Shown: positions 1 through 12,948 of the stretch, one piece after another
Position numbering within the stretch: position 1 is the stretch's first letter
Layout of the letters: every line of letters starts with the position of its first letter
From: Ianthella basta
Taxonomy: Eukaryota; Porifera; Demospongiae; Verongiida; Ianthellidae
Direction of reading: 5' to 3'
Length of the DNA stretch: 64,000 bases
NCBI GenBank assembly: GCA_964019415.1
Contig: OZ025868.1
Coordinates: 14,150,491 to 14,214,490, forward strand
Notes under the pieces: generated by a model
Seen by the model: the letters and a program-made list of their open reading frames with translations, nothing else
What the model was told of the DNA's origin: nothing
Database searches by the model: none
Made by a program: the position numbers and the translations under genes

Positions 1-1660
1 AAAACACCATGATGGAATTCCATAATTATTATTATACTGATAATGAGTTATGGCTACAAATGACCCGAACATGGTACAGCTGCTAAATACAACTTTACCT
101 GTTACTGATACAAGCGTCTCCTTGCAACAGCTATATAGGAAGACTGAAGTATGATTGAAGTATACTGTACAAGTGTGCATCTACTTCATATTGAACGATT
201 TACTTGCCAATCTATAGTATTATGCATGTTTGTCAAAAGCTACCTATGTGCAGATTTGTAAAATAAGTTGCACTACAAACAGCATGTATTTGACACAAAG
301 TGAGACATGAGCACGGCAGAGCAAGACAAACCTGGCTATAATTATAGCTGTGTATGGCAGACATTTTTGATTAGCCATGTAGCATATATATATGCTCTTA
401 GAATGCAATGCTGTGAAATGGAGTTACATGGAGGTATATGTAGAACACATGCACATTCATGCATATCATGTGATGTGTAACTTTCAGCTTTATTGTACTG
501 TACCCCACTAAATATACACATTGTATGAATGAAAAATACCTGTGTACACAACCATCTATGTTTGGCATAATAGCTTCTGAGGTTCCGGGGCTTAATCGAG
601 ACATCATAAAGATTATAATTTTGCTGCCCACTACACCCAATCTTGGATAACTGTTGAAGCATTTGAAAGATTCAAGTAGTCAGGTCTGGCCCATGCAAGC
701 AGTTATTGCGCATGTCATGTTTCATAGGGTCAGAACCAGCTTGGCACCACTGTAGTCCCCGATATCAAATATATATAAATTATATGTACAGCAACTGAAC
801 GCAACATCTGTACAAAATAAACTCACCATTAAGGCCATTCACTAGTGCATGACACTCTTTTCAGCAATACAGCAGCAATTACTATCTCTATAGCTGAAGG
901 TTCCAACAATTTGTTCCAATTGAATCAGGACAGTGTATGTGTGTGGTACAAAGGGTTATACTAGAAATGTGCTCATGTGTAGCTATAACCTGTTGACGTA
1001 TATACATAGTACAACAACATTTCATGCTTACTACCCAGCAGTGACAGTCTGTGATGGTCTTAGAGGAAGAGTGAGTGAGTGGGTGGACCTGCAGGACTCT
1101 CTTACTGCATTGCTCTTTAATTTTTCCAATCCAAAGGCGCTAGCTAGCTATTCATGCAATATATTAAAGACACTAGCTAAATGTGCAGCTATATATCTGG
1201 AATGCTGCTTGATGAGTCTCTACTCAGTATTAGTGCAAGATTATTATCAGTTGCATCCACAATCCGTGAAGATATACAGTAAGTATAATATACTCCCTTG
1301 AATATCAGTTTACTCCTGTGCCCACTCCACCACTTGCAATTGCTTGGCGCACCATGGACGTAGGCGCTAACCTGTGAATGGTAAGAACCCTGCAGCTGGG
1401 CTGTTACAATGAACGCGCCATCTGCATACGTGCCTACGCAACCCAAAATGGAGATAGACCGTTGGCGAGGAAAGGTATTGCGCCAGTAAGAATTCCTGCT
1501 TTTGTTCAGCCACTACCCTAGACTAGCTTGTAGTAACCACCCTGTGCGTATCAGTGGCTACATGGCGATATCAAGCGCTAGCAATTTCTTACCGCAACTT
1601 GCATTAGCTTCAGTTGAAGACGCTGTTTCGCATGGCTAGGTAGTTATACATGTTGAGGTA
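1..1660. other. Intergenic spacer and 5' region of unit A
   Basis: No coding exon is seen here. Pieces of this spacer recur upstream of other units: 830-1040 resembles 10685-10870, 13040-13380 and 19090-19300, and 350-560 resembles 35390-35560. The last 350 bp are the conserved proximal 5' region shared with units B, C, A' and B'. At 1559-1564 this copy reads TACATG where A' and B' have the E-box CACGTG. Confidence 0.6.
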
Positions 1661-3751
1661 ACGGATATCCGAATGCGAATGGAAGTAATGGATCGCAATA
1701 TCAGTCCCTTCCGGAGGAGACGAAGTCATATCAATCATCAATTTTCTCCTCAATTTCTTTACGTAAGAGTAGCTAGGGCCTGAGAGGCTACAGGTACGTC
1801 TGTTCTTTGTCATTGATAACGGATTATACAGAAAATTAGTCCACTTGTGTACAATTTTACAGATGATGTTGCTCGTTGTTCACACTACACTTGTAGTGTA
1901 TGTAGCCTGTACTCAAGTGGTGGCTGCGGACTCAGGTTGATAGTTAGTACAGGTTCACTTCATACTGCTAGCTATAGCTAATTAACGTCTAAGCCAACAA
2001 ATGCATCAGAATTTGTTCGTGATACTTCATAAAAGTACTTTTTAACTAAGTGTCTCTTCATGACTATGTATTAAATGTTCAAACACTTTAGCTACTGTTT
2101 ATTGGTAATATAAAGTTTACTGTATATGTGTCCTTCCTCAGTCACTCTAGCTCTATCTGGAGACGCTGTACCAACAGATACACCTGGTGAATATGTCGTA
2201 CCAGAGAGTGGCACTGTTACATTCACTTGTAACAGTAGCTCTGCAACTCCAATATGGAAAGTGGACTTGAAAGCATTAGGTAGCACTGCAGACTTCAGTA
2301 ACACTAAGACACTAGTGTCAGATCTACAAAGTGTGAGCTCATCAGATAATGGTTCTTTTCCTAACCCAACAAGCTTCACTGTTCACAACATTCCAACAAA
2401 GAGCAATGGATCATATGTGGAATGTTCTGCCCAAGGCCGTGTCAATTCCACTGCAATAATCTTTGTAGAAGGTGAGAACTTGTATCTATTTATTGTATGC
2501 TTGCAAAAGGCTGTTTTGTGGCAACATAACACTCTTTGCTGCCATGGCAACATGTCTGTATAATTCAGAATGTACATATACGAATGTGCGAAGCCACTAA
2601 TACATGGCACAAGACTTGTATCTTCAGCTCATGAAATCAAAGAGAACCTGAATGTATAGTGTGCATGCAGGATTCATTAGTAGGAGCAGGATATGCAGGA
2701 TGCATTAATTAATATAATTATCTGAATTGCATGATGGCATTGTCATAATAATTTATGTTCTGGGTATTGTACAATATTATAACTATGGAGCTGGGGGAAT
2801 CACAAATTCACAAATACAGCTGGGGGAATCCCTTCACAAAAGCTGCGCACGTCAATTGCAAATTTTGTATACTAGCGCTGGATGCTATTCATATCAGATT
2901 TGTTAGGCACAGAACAATGTAATATTGTCAATAATTGATCCTATAAGTGGTGCTATTTTGTCTTCTTTGTAGGCTCCCCAAATTGTCCCATTATTCAGAA
3001 TATATTCAGTAGGGTGGATTCGTTGGCTGTTTCAGTGAAGCAATCACATAAGACATGGTTAACTGTGTGTTACAATGTTGAGGTTACTTCGACTAACATG
3101 TCAATAGTCACAATGCACAATTCAACAATAACAAGTGATGGTTCAGTTGTAGTGGAGTCACTTCAACCTGGCACACTCTATAACATATCAGTCACTCCTT
3201 GCAACATGGCTGGATGCAATGAGTGAAATACATTTAGTGCAAACAGCTGCAGTACCTACAGGAGGTGGTGAGTATGGCATGCAAGAATACAAAATAATAT
3301 CTAGCTGTAATGATAATCCATATAAATTGTATAATAATACACTGTATATATAGATGGATAATACATATAGTGTGATATAGTGCATACCTATACCCATGAC
3401 AATGAGAACACCTCAATTATCCTTCACCTGCATGTATCTGTTATTGTTAGCGCTAGGTCCTGGAAGTGGTGCTGTTGGGGATCCACTTCTCACTATTGGA
3501 CTACCCATTATTGCTGTGGCAGTACTGGCAATACTCACTGTGCTAGTAACAACAATACTGTTGGCACTTTTCTACAGGTTAGCTTTCATTATAATTATTG
3601 CTATTGTACGCATGTTGTGCTTGGGTACTTTTATATACTAATAATTTGTTCTCCCATTCACGAGTAATTGTGAATACCAATTCACATTCACTTTCAGGAG
3701 GAGATCGAGAGCCAAACAGAAGAAGGTGAGTAGCCTGATTGCATAGCCACC

Positions 3752-3752
<1 letters not shown>

Positions 3753-3794
<42 letters not shown>
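3753..3794. repeat. (TG)n microsatellite
   Basis: An uninterrupted TG run about 28 bp after the juxtamembrane exon donor of unit A. The same intron of A', B' and G has a TG run at the matching place. Confidence 0.95.
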
Positions 3795-3796
<2 letters not shown>

Positions 3797-4629
3797 AAGT
3801 GCATGTCATTGAATTGTTGTTACTAAAAGTAATTTTGGTAATAGCAATTACTGTGCAAGCAGCTTAATGGAAATATGCATTATGTTGTTTCAAGATGGAG
3901 CAGCAACCCTATGCATGATGTATAATACTAGTTTAGTTCCGTGAAGTGCTCTCAAATTGTAGACAAATATTAAATATGCCACCTTGATGATTATGCTATA
4001 TATATATATATAATAGCTTTTTTTACTATTGATACATTTGTGCATAGAATGGAAGCAGAGAGCAACACTATGAAGACAATGTGGCAGTTGACTCAGCCTA
4101 TGATGATATACTGGCCATGTCTGCTACTCTTTGTGACCCTGCTCCTGCTGTAAGTCAGCTTCCAGATCACTTTGTAATATCACTGAGGGATATAAATTGA
4201 TACACAGTGCTCCATCTATCACTGGATGTAAGGAGAAGTAGTGCATGATACTGTGTATGTCACACAATTATCACATTCACATATTCACAGTCCTCTAGTG
4301 AAGGACAGGGTTGAAATGTTGACAGATGAGAATTGACACACAATTGTGGTTCTATGCATAAAAAATTATATATGCATCAATGTTCATTTGTGTAATGAGC
4401 AAAACAGTAATAGTGAGCTACTCCTGCTGTGCAACACTATGTGATTTATTGAAGTTGAGCCAGCAAATTATTCCGGGCGTAAGCAAGACAGCATAAAGAT
4501 TATATTTATGCTGCCCACTACACCCATTCTTGGATACCTACTGAAGTATCTGAAATATTCAAGTAGCCAGATCTGGTCTAAGCAGCATTTGTACATGTCA
4601 CACTCTAACCAGTGCAATTCTGAAATGCA

Positions 4630-4655
4630 TGTGTAGTGTGTGCGTGTGTGTGTAT

Positions 4656-4754
<99 letters not shown>
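4630..4754. repeat. (TG)n microsatellite, interrupted
   Basis: TG repeat with a few interruptions in the intron between the two tyrosine-repeat exons of unit A. In A' this place is taken by the LINE at 23022-25187. Confidence 0.95.
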
Positions 4755-6085
4755 CAGTGCATAATTTGGTGTTACTTAATACTACTATTTAGTATATAGT
4801 CAATACTACCTATAATTACAGAGCTGCATGCAACTGAATGGACTTCACATTGGAGTAGCAGCCGCTTGTTTGGTTTATATTACAAGTTAGGTGAACCTGA
4901 ATGCTCTCAAAATGTAGTTAAGTACACCATATCTAGCTGATCATGCTATTACCTTATGTTGCTGTATCTTTGCATAGAATGCAGACAATGTGGCAGTCAA
5001 ATCAGCCTATGATGATATACTGGCTATGTCTGCTACTCTTCGTGATCCTGCTCCTGCTGTAAGTCAGCTTCTAGTATCACTTTGTAATATCACTGAGGGA
5101 TATGAAGTGATGCACAGTGCTCCATCTATCACTGCATGGATGTGAGAAAGAGAATCTGTGTAGGCCTAATTATGCTACAAAACATGGACATGCACAGTCC
5201 TCTAGTACAAGGCTTAGCTTAAGATATGACCAAAATGCTAACAAATTCCATGGAGATGACACAGTCAACATTTTAAGTATGAGCATGTGCAGCCACTTCT
5301 TGGATGAGCAAAACTCGTGAGAACTCTTTGCATATTTCTTGTCTATTCCAACTTCATGGATACTGTGAAAAAGCCCTCTTTGCATTTCCTCCATGCATGA
5401 ATAACATAAACCTTTTCCAAGGGTAAAATAAACTGAACAACGGCCAGCTATGCGGTTAAATATCTAAGCAAAAATCATGGATAACATAATATGGGCTTTT
5501 TGCTAGACCTAATGTTGGAGGCGAGTTCGACTCATGAACTGACATGTACCAAAATGTCAATAGTAATCTATGCATTATAAATGGCATTTCTTTTCCAGCA
5601 AAACTTGTGATACTTCTGTGCATTTTCATGTCTTTCCAACTTCATGGATATTAGCGTGTACCAAGCTCAGCCTCTTAATCTGCATTTCCCCAGTGAGGAG
5701 TGCTCAACATGAATAATGCTCTTCCAAGAGCAAAAGAAATAATGAGACATGGCCAACTAGTTCATATTCCTAAGCTTAAAATATAAATTAATAGTATAGT
5801 ATAGGTTATTCACTAGACCCAATGTTGGAGGCTAGCTTGACTCATGAGACTGACATGCACTAAGATATCATGAGTAATTTTCGCACTATTACAAATGTCA
5901 TTTCTTTTCTGTTATTTGTGTTGCAGAGTTCAAGTGTGGGTATAGCTAATGCTGATAGACCACCCTCAACAACTGAACCACTAAATGAAGAGCATAGTGG
6001 GGCCGTGACCAGCAGTGATGTTGTAATGGAGGCCAACCCTGCTTATCAGCCACTGGAGATAGCAAATGCACATATCTCGAAATAG

Positions 6086-7960
6086 GGACAATGGAGTCTG
6101 AGTGTTACATTTAGGGATATTGTCAGCAACTCTGAAATGGAAGGATTGGTTATATAACATTTGTGCATTGTTTTTCACGGTACATTCATTCTGGAAACAA
6201 TAACTGTTGCAACTAGCAGCCTGTTGGGTTGCAAAAACTATTTTATGGCTTGAGTTGATAATGTTGTGCAGAAAGACGAGTGAAAAGTACACAAAATGTT
6301 CAGGGGCTCAGAGCAATTGCAATTGCATAGGCTATAGTCTCTATGCAGTCATAACCATGAAATTATAAATAACTAATGACAAATCTTGCACACTGTTCTG
6401 CATGCATATTACAATATTTTATTTGACATGATTGACACAGTGGATGAATTGTGCATTCTGAAATGGACGCCAACTGGTACAGTATTAAATGTTTATGGAA
6501 GTACTTGAAGTGAAGAAGGTTTTCCTAGCACTATGTGAAACTCAGATTTGAGCTCTTCCTTGAAGCTGGAACAAGCACATGAAGGCACATATTAGAGTCA
6601 TTCAATTGATTTAGTCATTAGTATACTTTGAACTTGAAGGAAATCCTCACATGTGCATGTGTGTAGTATGTCTAAGAACTATTGACACTGTAGCGGAGAT
6701 GGTTGTCATGTAAGACGGTTTCTTACATGAAATTACTAAAATTGACTAAATGGAGGAGATGTCGTGATCTGGGTTACATGTGAGTCTACCAGACTGTGTG
6801 GCTAGCTATGCAGTATTAGTAAAATAAATTATTCCAATTCTGCTTTAATTTTTTATGATGCAAACTTTCAGTGTAGCTATAACCAAATGTCAGCAGGAGC
6901 CCATTTAGTTACACTGCTTTGATGCAAGAACAACAGCTGATCCCCATAGGATTATGGAGTCAGTGTCATTAACAACTTTGAGGGTTTGAAAGGTTAATTT
7001 GGTGGAAAGTGTGTATGTGTACACATCTCTGGCATTTGATGTATACCTTGGCTACACCTGGACACCTTTGTGTTCCTGTGCCACATTACCGGGCACTGCT
7101 CACACACTGTTCAATATGACATTTTGATGCAGTGTTATCATGGTAGTCAGTACTTGGCACAAAGCCATCATGCAGAGGCCTATTTTGTGTGGTGGAACGG
7201 TTGAAATATAGCTAACTTGCTATAGTTATAACTACTTTGGTGAGAAGGAGGCTTCAAGGGCTACAAGGTAGCTAGATGGGACAAGATTGAAAGGAAGAAA
7301 GAGTTAGTCTGAGAGGGAGAGTGGGTGGTCCTAAATGACTCCCTTACCACATTGCTCCATTACTTCCAGGCCCAAAGGTGCTAACTAGTGATGCATGCAC
7401 TTGACATTAATGTGCAGCTATCTGCTCGATGCTTCTCTACTCTGAAATTTTGCATGATATGTACGAGTAATCTGCAATGTAGATATACAATAAGTACTCC
7501 CTTGAATGACACTATACTCTTATGTCCACCCCACCTCTTGCATTTTGCCTTGGCGCACCATGAACGTGGGCGCTTACCTGCAGTACTATAGGTTGTTGTA
7601 ACGAATGCGCCATTGCCCATACGCGTATCTACGCAAACCAAAATGGCAATGGACCACTGGCATGAGAAGGTATTGCGTGTGCCAGGAAGAATACCGGCTC
7701 TTGTTCAGCCACAAACCTAGGCTAGCTTGTAGTAACCACCCTGTCCCTATCATGCAGTGACCACTTGGCGATATCAAGCGCTAGCAATTTCTTACCGCAA
7801 CTTGCAGTAGTTTTAGTCGAAGAGGCTGTTTCGCACAGATCGATATAGCTAGCTGCACAGGTTAGGAAACGGATATCCGAATAAGAAAGGGTCGTTTCCT
7901 GCTGAAAGAGACGAAGTCAAAGCGATTGGATTCTTTGCGTGAGCACGTAGTTGATGTCTA
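6086..7960. other. Spacer between units A and B
   Basis: No exon is seen. The first 750 bp are 3' flank of A and match 26508-27260. An AATAAA at 6823-6828 is a possible polyadenylation signal, but it lies about 740 bp past the stop. From about 7350 the DNA is the proximal 5' region of unit B (matching 27800-28390), with a leader exon ending at donor 7971. The E-box position reads CACTTG at 7762-7767. Confidence 0.55.
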
Positions 7961-8053
7961 GAGGTTACAGGTACGTATCCAGCTACTGTGAAACTGCGTT
8001 CTTGGTGACGGCTAAGACGGCGGATTTGTCCACTAATGTGTACACTTCTACAG

Positions 8054-10354
8054 ATGATGTTGCTCGTTGTTCACACTACACTTGTAGTGTATGTAGCCTG
8101 TACTCAAGTGGTGGCTGTGGACTCAGGTTGGTAGTTTAGCATAGGCTCTCTTATAACTAGCTAGTTAGTTGACATCTAAGTCTACAAGAGCATCGGGATT
8201 TGTACTTGATACTTTATAATAACGCCTTTCAACTTTATAAGTGTCTCTTGATATGTTTCAGTATAATTGTTCACAATAGCTACTGTTTATTGATAATATG
8301 AAGTTCACTGTATGTTTGTCCATACTCAGTCACTCTAGGTCTATCAGGAGATGTTGTACCAACAGATATACTTGGTGAATATGTCATACCAGAGAGAGGC
8401 AATGTTACATTCACAGTAGTAGCTCTGCAACTCCAATATGGAAAGTGGACTTGAAAGCATTAGGTAGCACTACAGATTTCAGTAACACTAAGACACTATT
8501 ATCTCAGCTACAAAATGTGAGCTCATCAGATATTGGCTCATTTCCCAACCCAACGAGCTTCACTGTTCATAACATTCCAAAAAAGAGCAATGGATCATAT
8601 GTGGAATGTTCTGCCAAAGGTCGTGTCAATTCCATTGCAATAATCTTTGTAGAAGGTGAGAACTTGCAGCCTTAATTGTTGTGTGCTTGCAATGGCTGTT
8701 TTGTGACAGCATAATACTCTCTAATTTTCTGCCACAGTAATGTCTCTGCCAGAGACATTGCCATATAATTCAGAATGTATCTATGCAATTGTGAGAAGCT
8801 GCTGATACATCACACAAGAGCTTCATGCATGTGTCTTCAGCTCATGAAATTCAAGAGAGCAAGAATGAATATAATTTATGTAATCCATGGATGCAGGATT
8901 CATGTTGTAATCTAATTTAACTTAACAATTTCATGGTGGTAATACAGTATGTTCTGAGTATTATTGCATAGGGTATAGTAGAGCTGGGGAATCACAAATT
9001 CAGGCTGCACACATCAATTGCAATTATTGTATACTAGTGCTAGATGCATGCTGTTTTCTCATCTCTGCATGTAGACTCCCCAAATTGTCCCATTATTCAG
9101 AATATATTCACTAGGGTGGATTCGTTGGCTGTTTCAGTGCAGCAATCACACAAGACATGGTTAACTGTGTGTTACAATGTTGAGGTTACTTTGACTAACA
9201 TGTCAATAGTCACGACGCACAATTCAACAATAACGAGTGATGGATTTCTTGAAGTACAGTCACTTCAACCTGGCACAGTCTACAATATCTCAGTCACTCC
9301 ATGTAACACAGCAGGATGCAACACGTCATGTGACATGTATTCAGTGCAAACAGCTGCAGTACCTACAGGAGGTGGTGAGTATGGCATGCAAAGTCACAGA
9401 TCTTTGATGGCAATTCTAAGTATAGCGTGATATAGTACATACTTACCCGTGACAAACACCTCAGATAGCATTCACCTACATGTATCTGTTATTGTTAGTG
9501 CTAGATCCTGGAGGTGGTGCTGTTGGGGATCCATTTCTCACTGTTGGACTACCCATTATTGCTGTGGCAGTATTGGCAATACCCACTGTGCTAGTATCAA
9601 TAATATTAATGACATATTTCTACAGAAGGTTAGTTTTATTCATTAAAATTATTGCAGTTGTATACATGTTGTGCTTGGCGTACTTTGATACTCATAGCTT
9701 GTCCTCTTCTCACTTACTTTCAGGAGGAGAGCGAGAGACAAACAGAAGAAGGTGAGTAGCCTGGATTTGTATTCCATGAAATGGCTGCTGTATAATAGAC
9801 TACATTATAGTGCATTGTGGAATTAAATACACTATCAATAATTCCTCAGATAGAGCATGTGATAATTATACCATATCTTCCATAAGTGACCTTAATTAGT
9901 TGGTAATTAAGGAGTAATGTCATTGGCAATCATGCAAAGTAGCTTTCTGACATTGGTCTGCATATATACAGGGTGGAACAGAGCGAGGATGCATTGAAGA
10001 CAAGACTATGAATAAGACAGAATATGCTGAAATTGTTCCTAACACAACATCAGCCAAAGGGAACTCATTGCAAGGGCCAGCTCAGAATGCAGCTTACACC
10101 CGTGCACCTGGAGCTAGCCCAATGGAATACTCAACAGTGCAGGATGCCGTTTTGAATTCTCGACAGCAAAGTGCAAGACAGCCACTTATCTACCAATATC
10201 GCCTCCTCCTCTGCCGCCCTGCACACCAGAGGATGCTATGAAGCATATGAATGGTGACAATGTCCAAGATGCTGGTTATGCCACTGTTCTACACAGTCAA
10301 GGTTCAAAGAGAATGACTAAGGGTCGCAGCACACAACAAAATACTAGTCAGTAA
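8054..10354 (+). pseudogene. Receptor unit B: Ig-FN3-TM protein with ITIM/ITSM-like tail, frameshifted
   Basis: Exons: signal 8054-8126, Ig 8330-8655, FN3 9075-9374, membrane 9499-9628, juxtamembrane 9724-9751, then one long tail exon from 9972. The Ig exon has a net 4-base deletion near 8412 that removes the first disulphide cysteine and shifts the frame. FN3 and membrane exons are open. The tail is unlike every other copy here: it starts GGTERG and contains TEYAEIV, AAYTRA and MEYSTVQ. The frame in use ends at a TGA (10239-10241), while another frame opens at about 10200 and runs 53 codons to TAA 10354. That frame holds a proline run (SPPPLPP) and GYATVL, so a small indel near 10195 probably broke one longer tail. 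TxYxxI/V matches the ITSM consensus. Signalling through SH2 proteins is inferred. Confidence 0.7.
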
Positions 10355-12715
10355 TGTGTAAATAGCATAGACTCACTTGACAACCGAGTAAATGTGTGAT
10401 CAACTCACTAGGCTGCTTGTAACAGCATAACACTATTGCTATGTTATGAGCTTCTGATACAGTGGCATGGATGTACCTAATTATAAAGTGCTCACGTGTG
10501 GCCATTTTTGTATAAAATACACAACTCAGCGCCCCTTATATAGTGATGACTCTTTGCAATGTAAACCAGGCCGCTTCATGTTTCACTTTCAAGGTTCAAA
10601 GAGAATCACTAAGGTTCTCTGTAACTTGCAATGTGTACCGCTTCAAGTTTCACTATACAAGGCACATTTACCCACTTGTACATCACAGTGCCTCCAATGG
10701 CCATTCACTATTGCATGACACTCTATTCAGCAATACACTGGCAACATCTCTATAGCTAAAGGTAGTGTACCGTGTGGTACAAAGTGTTATACAGGAAATG
10801 TGCTCATGTTCATAACCTGTTGACGTATATTGTACAACAACTCTTCATGTTTACTACCTGACAGTGACAAGCTTACACAATGTTTTGCACTATATGTATT
10901 ATGTATTTATCACTGGTTGGGTGTTGCATGATCTCTCTATCTGCCATACTCCATGTATCTTATCGGTCGTTTTCAATCCAAGCTACAGACCATGCATAGT
11001 ACTTGTATCGTGACCATACACAAGTCTACACACTTACAGAGTATGATATTATAGCTATTCTTTGTACTAACATTCTAACAGGAAACAAGTACGAGATGTA
11101 CAGGTTTTTATAGCTACAAATGACCCGAACATTGGACAGCTGCTGGATCATCTTTACCTATTACAGATATAAGCACCTCCTCCCATCAGCTAGGAAGACT
11201 GAACTATGACTTAAGTATTTGTGTGTACACCTGCTCATATTGAATGGTTTACAAGTCAATTCATAACATTATGCAGGTTTGTCAAAAGCTATTATTATGT
11301 ACAGCCTTGTGAAATATACTTGATTCGAAGAGTTCTGCAATTCTGCCATCTTATCTGTCAATGCGGCACTCTTCTGTCACAGTGTTACATTATGCACAGG
11401 TGTGAGTAGTGAAATTTACTGTTACATTTGTAATACTGTGTGTGTACATGTGTATCATAGAGGGACTGGTGAAGGTCGTGTGAACAGTTCTTCTTATATA
11501 CTTTTCATTTGGAGTATGACAACACACAGATCAGGACACACTCTTTGGATAGATTTGGGACAGACAGGTGAAGTTACATAGTGCGAACATGCACAACCAT
11601 GCCCAGGCCCTTTTGGACCTACAGTAACTAGTAATGCCTGGTATATGTATGTGAGCTAACACAGTGACAATTGTGAGTGCTGGATTGCATTACGTATACC
11701 GTAACTGACATGTCCAATAGATCGAGGCCATGGGAAGTCTACTGCCTTTCTCAGATGTGAGTGACAAAGTTAATACTAGAATGAAATTCCATAATTATCT
11801 GAATTGGTATTCCTTTCTGAATACCCATTCATCTATGCACCCCAATTCAGTCATAGCAATATATCACCAACCTCGTGACCAGATTGAGTTGAATGGGACA
11901 CTGAGACTGCAAAAACGGGAAAGTGCACACAGCCAGTTTGTCATGCTTTAGCTCTGCTGTTCGCATGCCTCTTATATTATGTCCAGCGTGTTTCCTTACA
12001 TGCTGATTGGCTTTCCTATCTATGAGAGCTTAATGACACAACATGTCTACCATTTTTGCTTTGGCATTACGCACAGTATTAGTATGTAATACCCAAACGC
12101 CCATGTGAAATGTCAACAGCTGCAAGTTACATCATAACTATCTTCGTTCAGTGTCTTGAGTAAATTGAGACCATGCATTTAATTAGTGTGGGCATTTGGA
12201 TATACAATTACATAGTCAAAATGGTGACCATGCCACTCATAGATAGGAAAATTGTAGTGCACGAACCAGAGGGACCAGGAAAAGATTTCTCGCACTGTAA
12301 TGCACCATTTTTGGCTGGCTGCATTCCTTTGTAGGTTAGAAGGCGGCGTGAGTTAGTGCGGAAGACAGAGCTTGCCATGACTCCTGCCGTGTTGCTGGGC
12401 CAAGCGGGACAGACGCAATTCTCAAATTACGTAATTAAACCGGATGAAACTGGAGTGACTGGTGCCATTGTTAGCAGCTGCATACAGCTTCCGGAGGCTC
12501 CTTCTTCCATTGTTTTGCTCCACAGTGGAATTCTTCGCCTTGCTCTATGACTTAGCATGGCAATTGGCTTGTGGAACGAATTATTTACACTGCCAATACA
12601 ATTTCTCAAATGCAAATTGCAGCTAATTCTATCAGGAGTTACACAAGGAATTTGCTAGCTATATTGTTCATCTTAGCTCATGCTCCATAAAAAGTGCGGA
12701 AACTACCATTATAAT
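10355..12715. other. Spacer between units B and C, patchwork of array repeats
   Basis: No coding exon is recognised. A short piece of the B tail sequence (10289-10312) recurs at 10586-10610. 10685-10870 copies part of the far-upstream region of units A and C. 10960-11960 matches 17590-18415 and, in part, 34313-34800. 12060-12250 matches 34900-35290 and 36300-36500. Short open frames here have no support. Confidence 0.5.
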
Positions 12716-12948
12716 AATTTTCTACATGATTTTGTAAGGTTGTAGGGATGGCATAAAAGGGACAGAAAAAGTAAAGGCTATTTCACAGTGGAGCATTAAC
12801 CATTGTCCCTACATTCAAGGGTGTAGGACTATACTGTGCGACGTTCTTGCATGTAGGGACCATGGTTAATGCTCCACTGTGTAATAGCCTTTGCTTTGTC
12901 TGTCCTTTTTATGCCATCCCTACATCCTTACAATTTTTGTAGAAAATT
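12716..12948. mobile_element. MITE-like foldback element
   Basis: Two arms of about 105 bp (12716-12820 and 12845-12948) are imperfect reverse complements. They share the blocks AGGGATGGCATAAAA, GGCTATT and CACAGTGGAGCATTAACCAT, and are separated by about 25 bp. There is no coding capacity, so this is a non-autonomous hairpin element. No clear target-site duplication was identified, and the transposon superfamily cannot be assigned. Confidence 0.75.

Larger units (their letters stand above)
1863..6085 (+). pseudogene. Receptor unit A: Ig-FN3-TM protein, frameshifted in FN3
   Basis: A leader exon ends at a gtacgt donor (1794). Coding exons are signal peptide 1863-1935, Ig 2142-2471, FN3 2973-3267, membrane 3451-3577, basic juxtamembrane 3698-3725, first tyrosine repeat 4048-4149, second repeat 4978-5058 and tail 5927-6085 (TAG). 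The Ig exon keeps both cysteines (TFTC and YVEC) and the core Trp. The tail carries SAYDDIL twice and NPAYQPL near the end. All splice sites are GT-AG and phases match the intact copy A'. Compared with A', 5 bases are missing in the last FN3 strand (around 3222), which gives an immediate TGA before the membrane helix. A secreted Ig-FN3 fragment could still be made. Otherwise the gene is a recent pseudogene, or a null allele or assembly error. Confidence 0.75.
1..9760. repeat. Segmental duplication, copy 1 (units A and B)
   Basis: This block, from the spacer upstream of receptor unit A through the membrane exons of unit B, is repeated in the same order and orientation at 18416-30255. Base 1 matches base 18416. 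The second copy lacks about 150 bp present near 150-300 here, and it has gained a 2.2 kb LINE. The match was read by eye over spacers, 5' regions and exons, so the exact end is approximate. Confidence 0.8.

Noticed and set aside
2092-2379. Minus-strand frames antisense to the Ig exons (also 14425-14712, 20349-20639, 28732-29034, 53350-53682, 62542-62829)
   Set aside because: They mirror the real + strand Ig exons, which have splice sites, cysteines and phase. The antisense frames have none of these.
5117-5320. Frame after the second tyrosine exon of unit A taken as an alternative tail
   Set aside because: Relative to G and H this stretch is frameshifted and its continuation lacks GYEVM plus a good donor. 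The gtaagt at 5059 leading to the exon at 5927 explains A better.
12356-12550. 64-codon frame in the B-C spacer
   Set aside because: No recognisable motif and no paralogue. Chance frame in a repeat-rich spacer.
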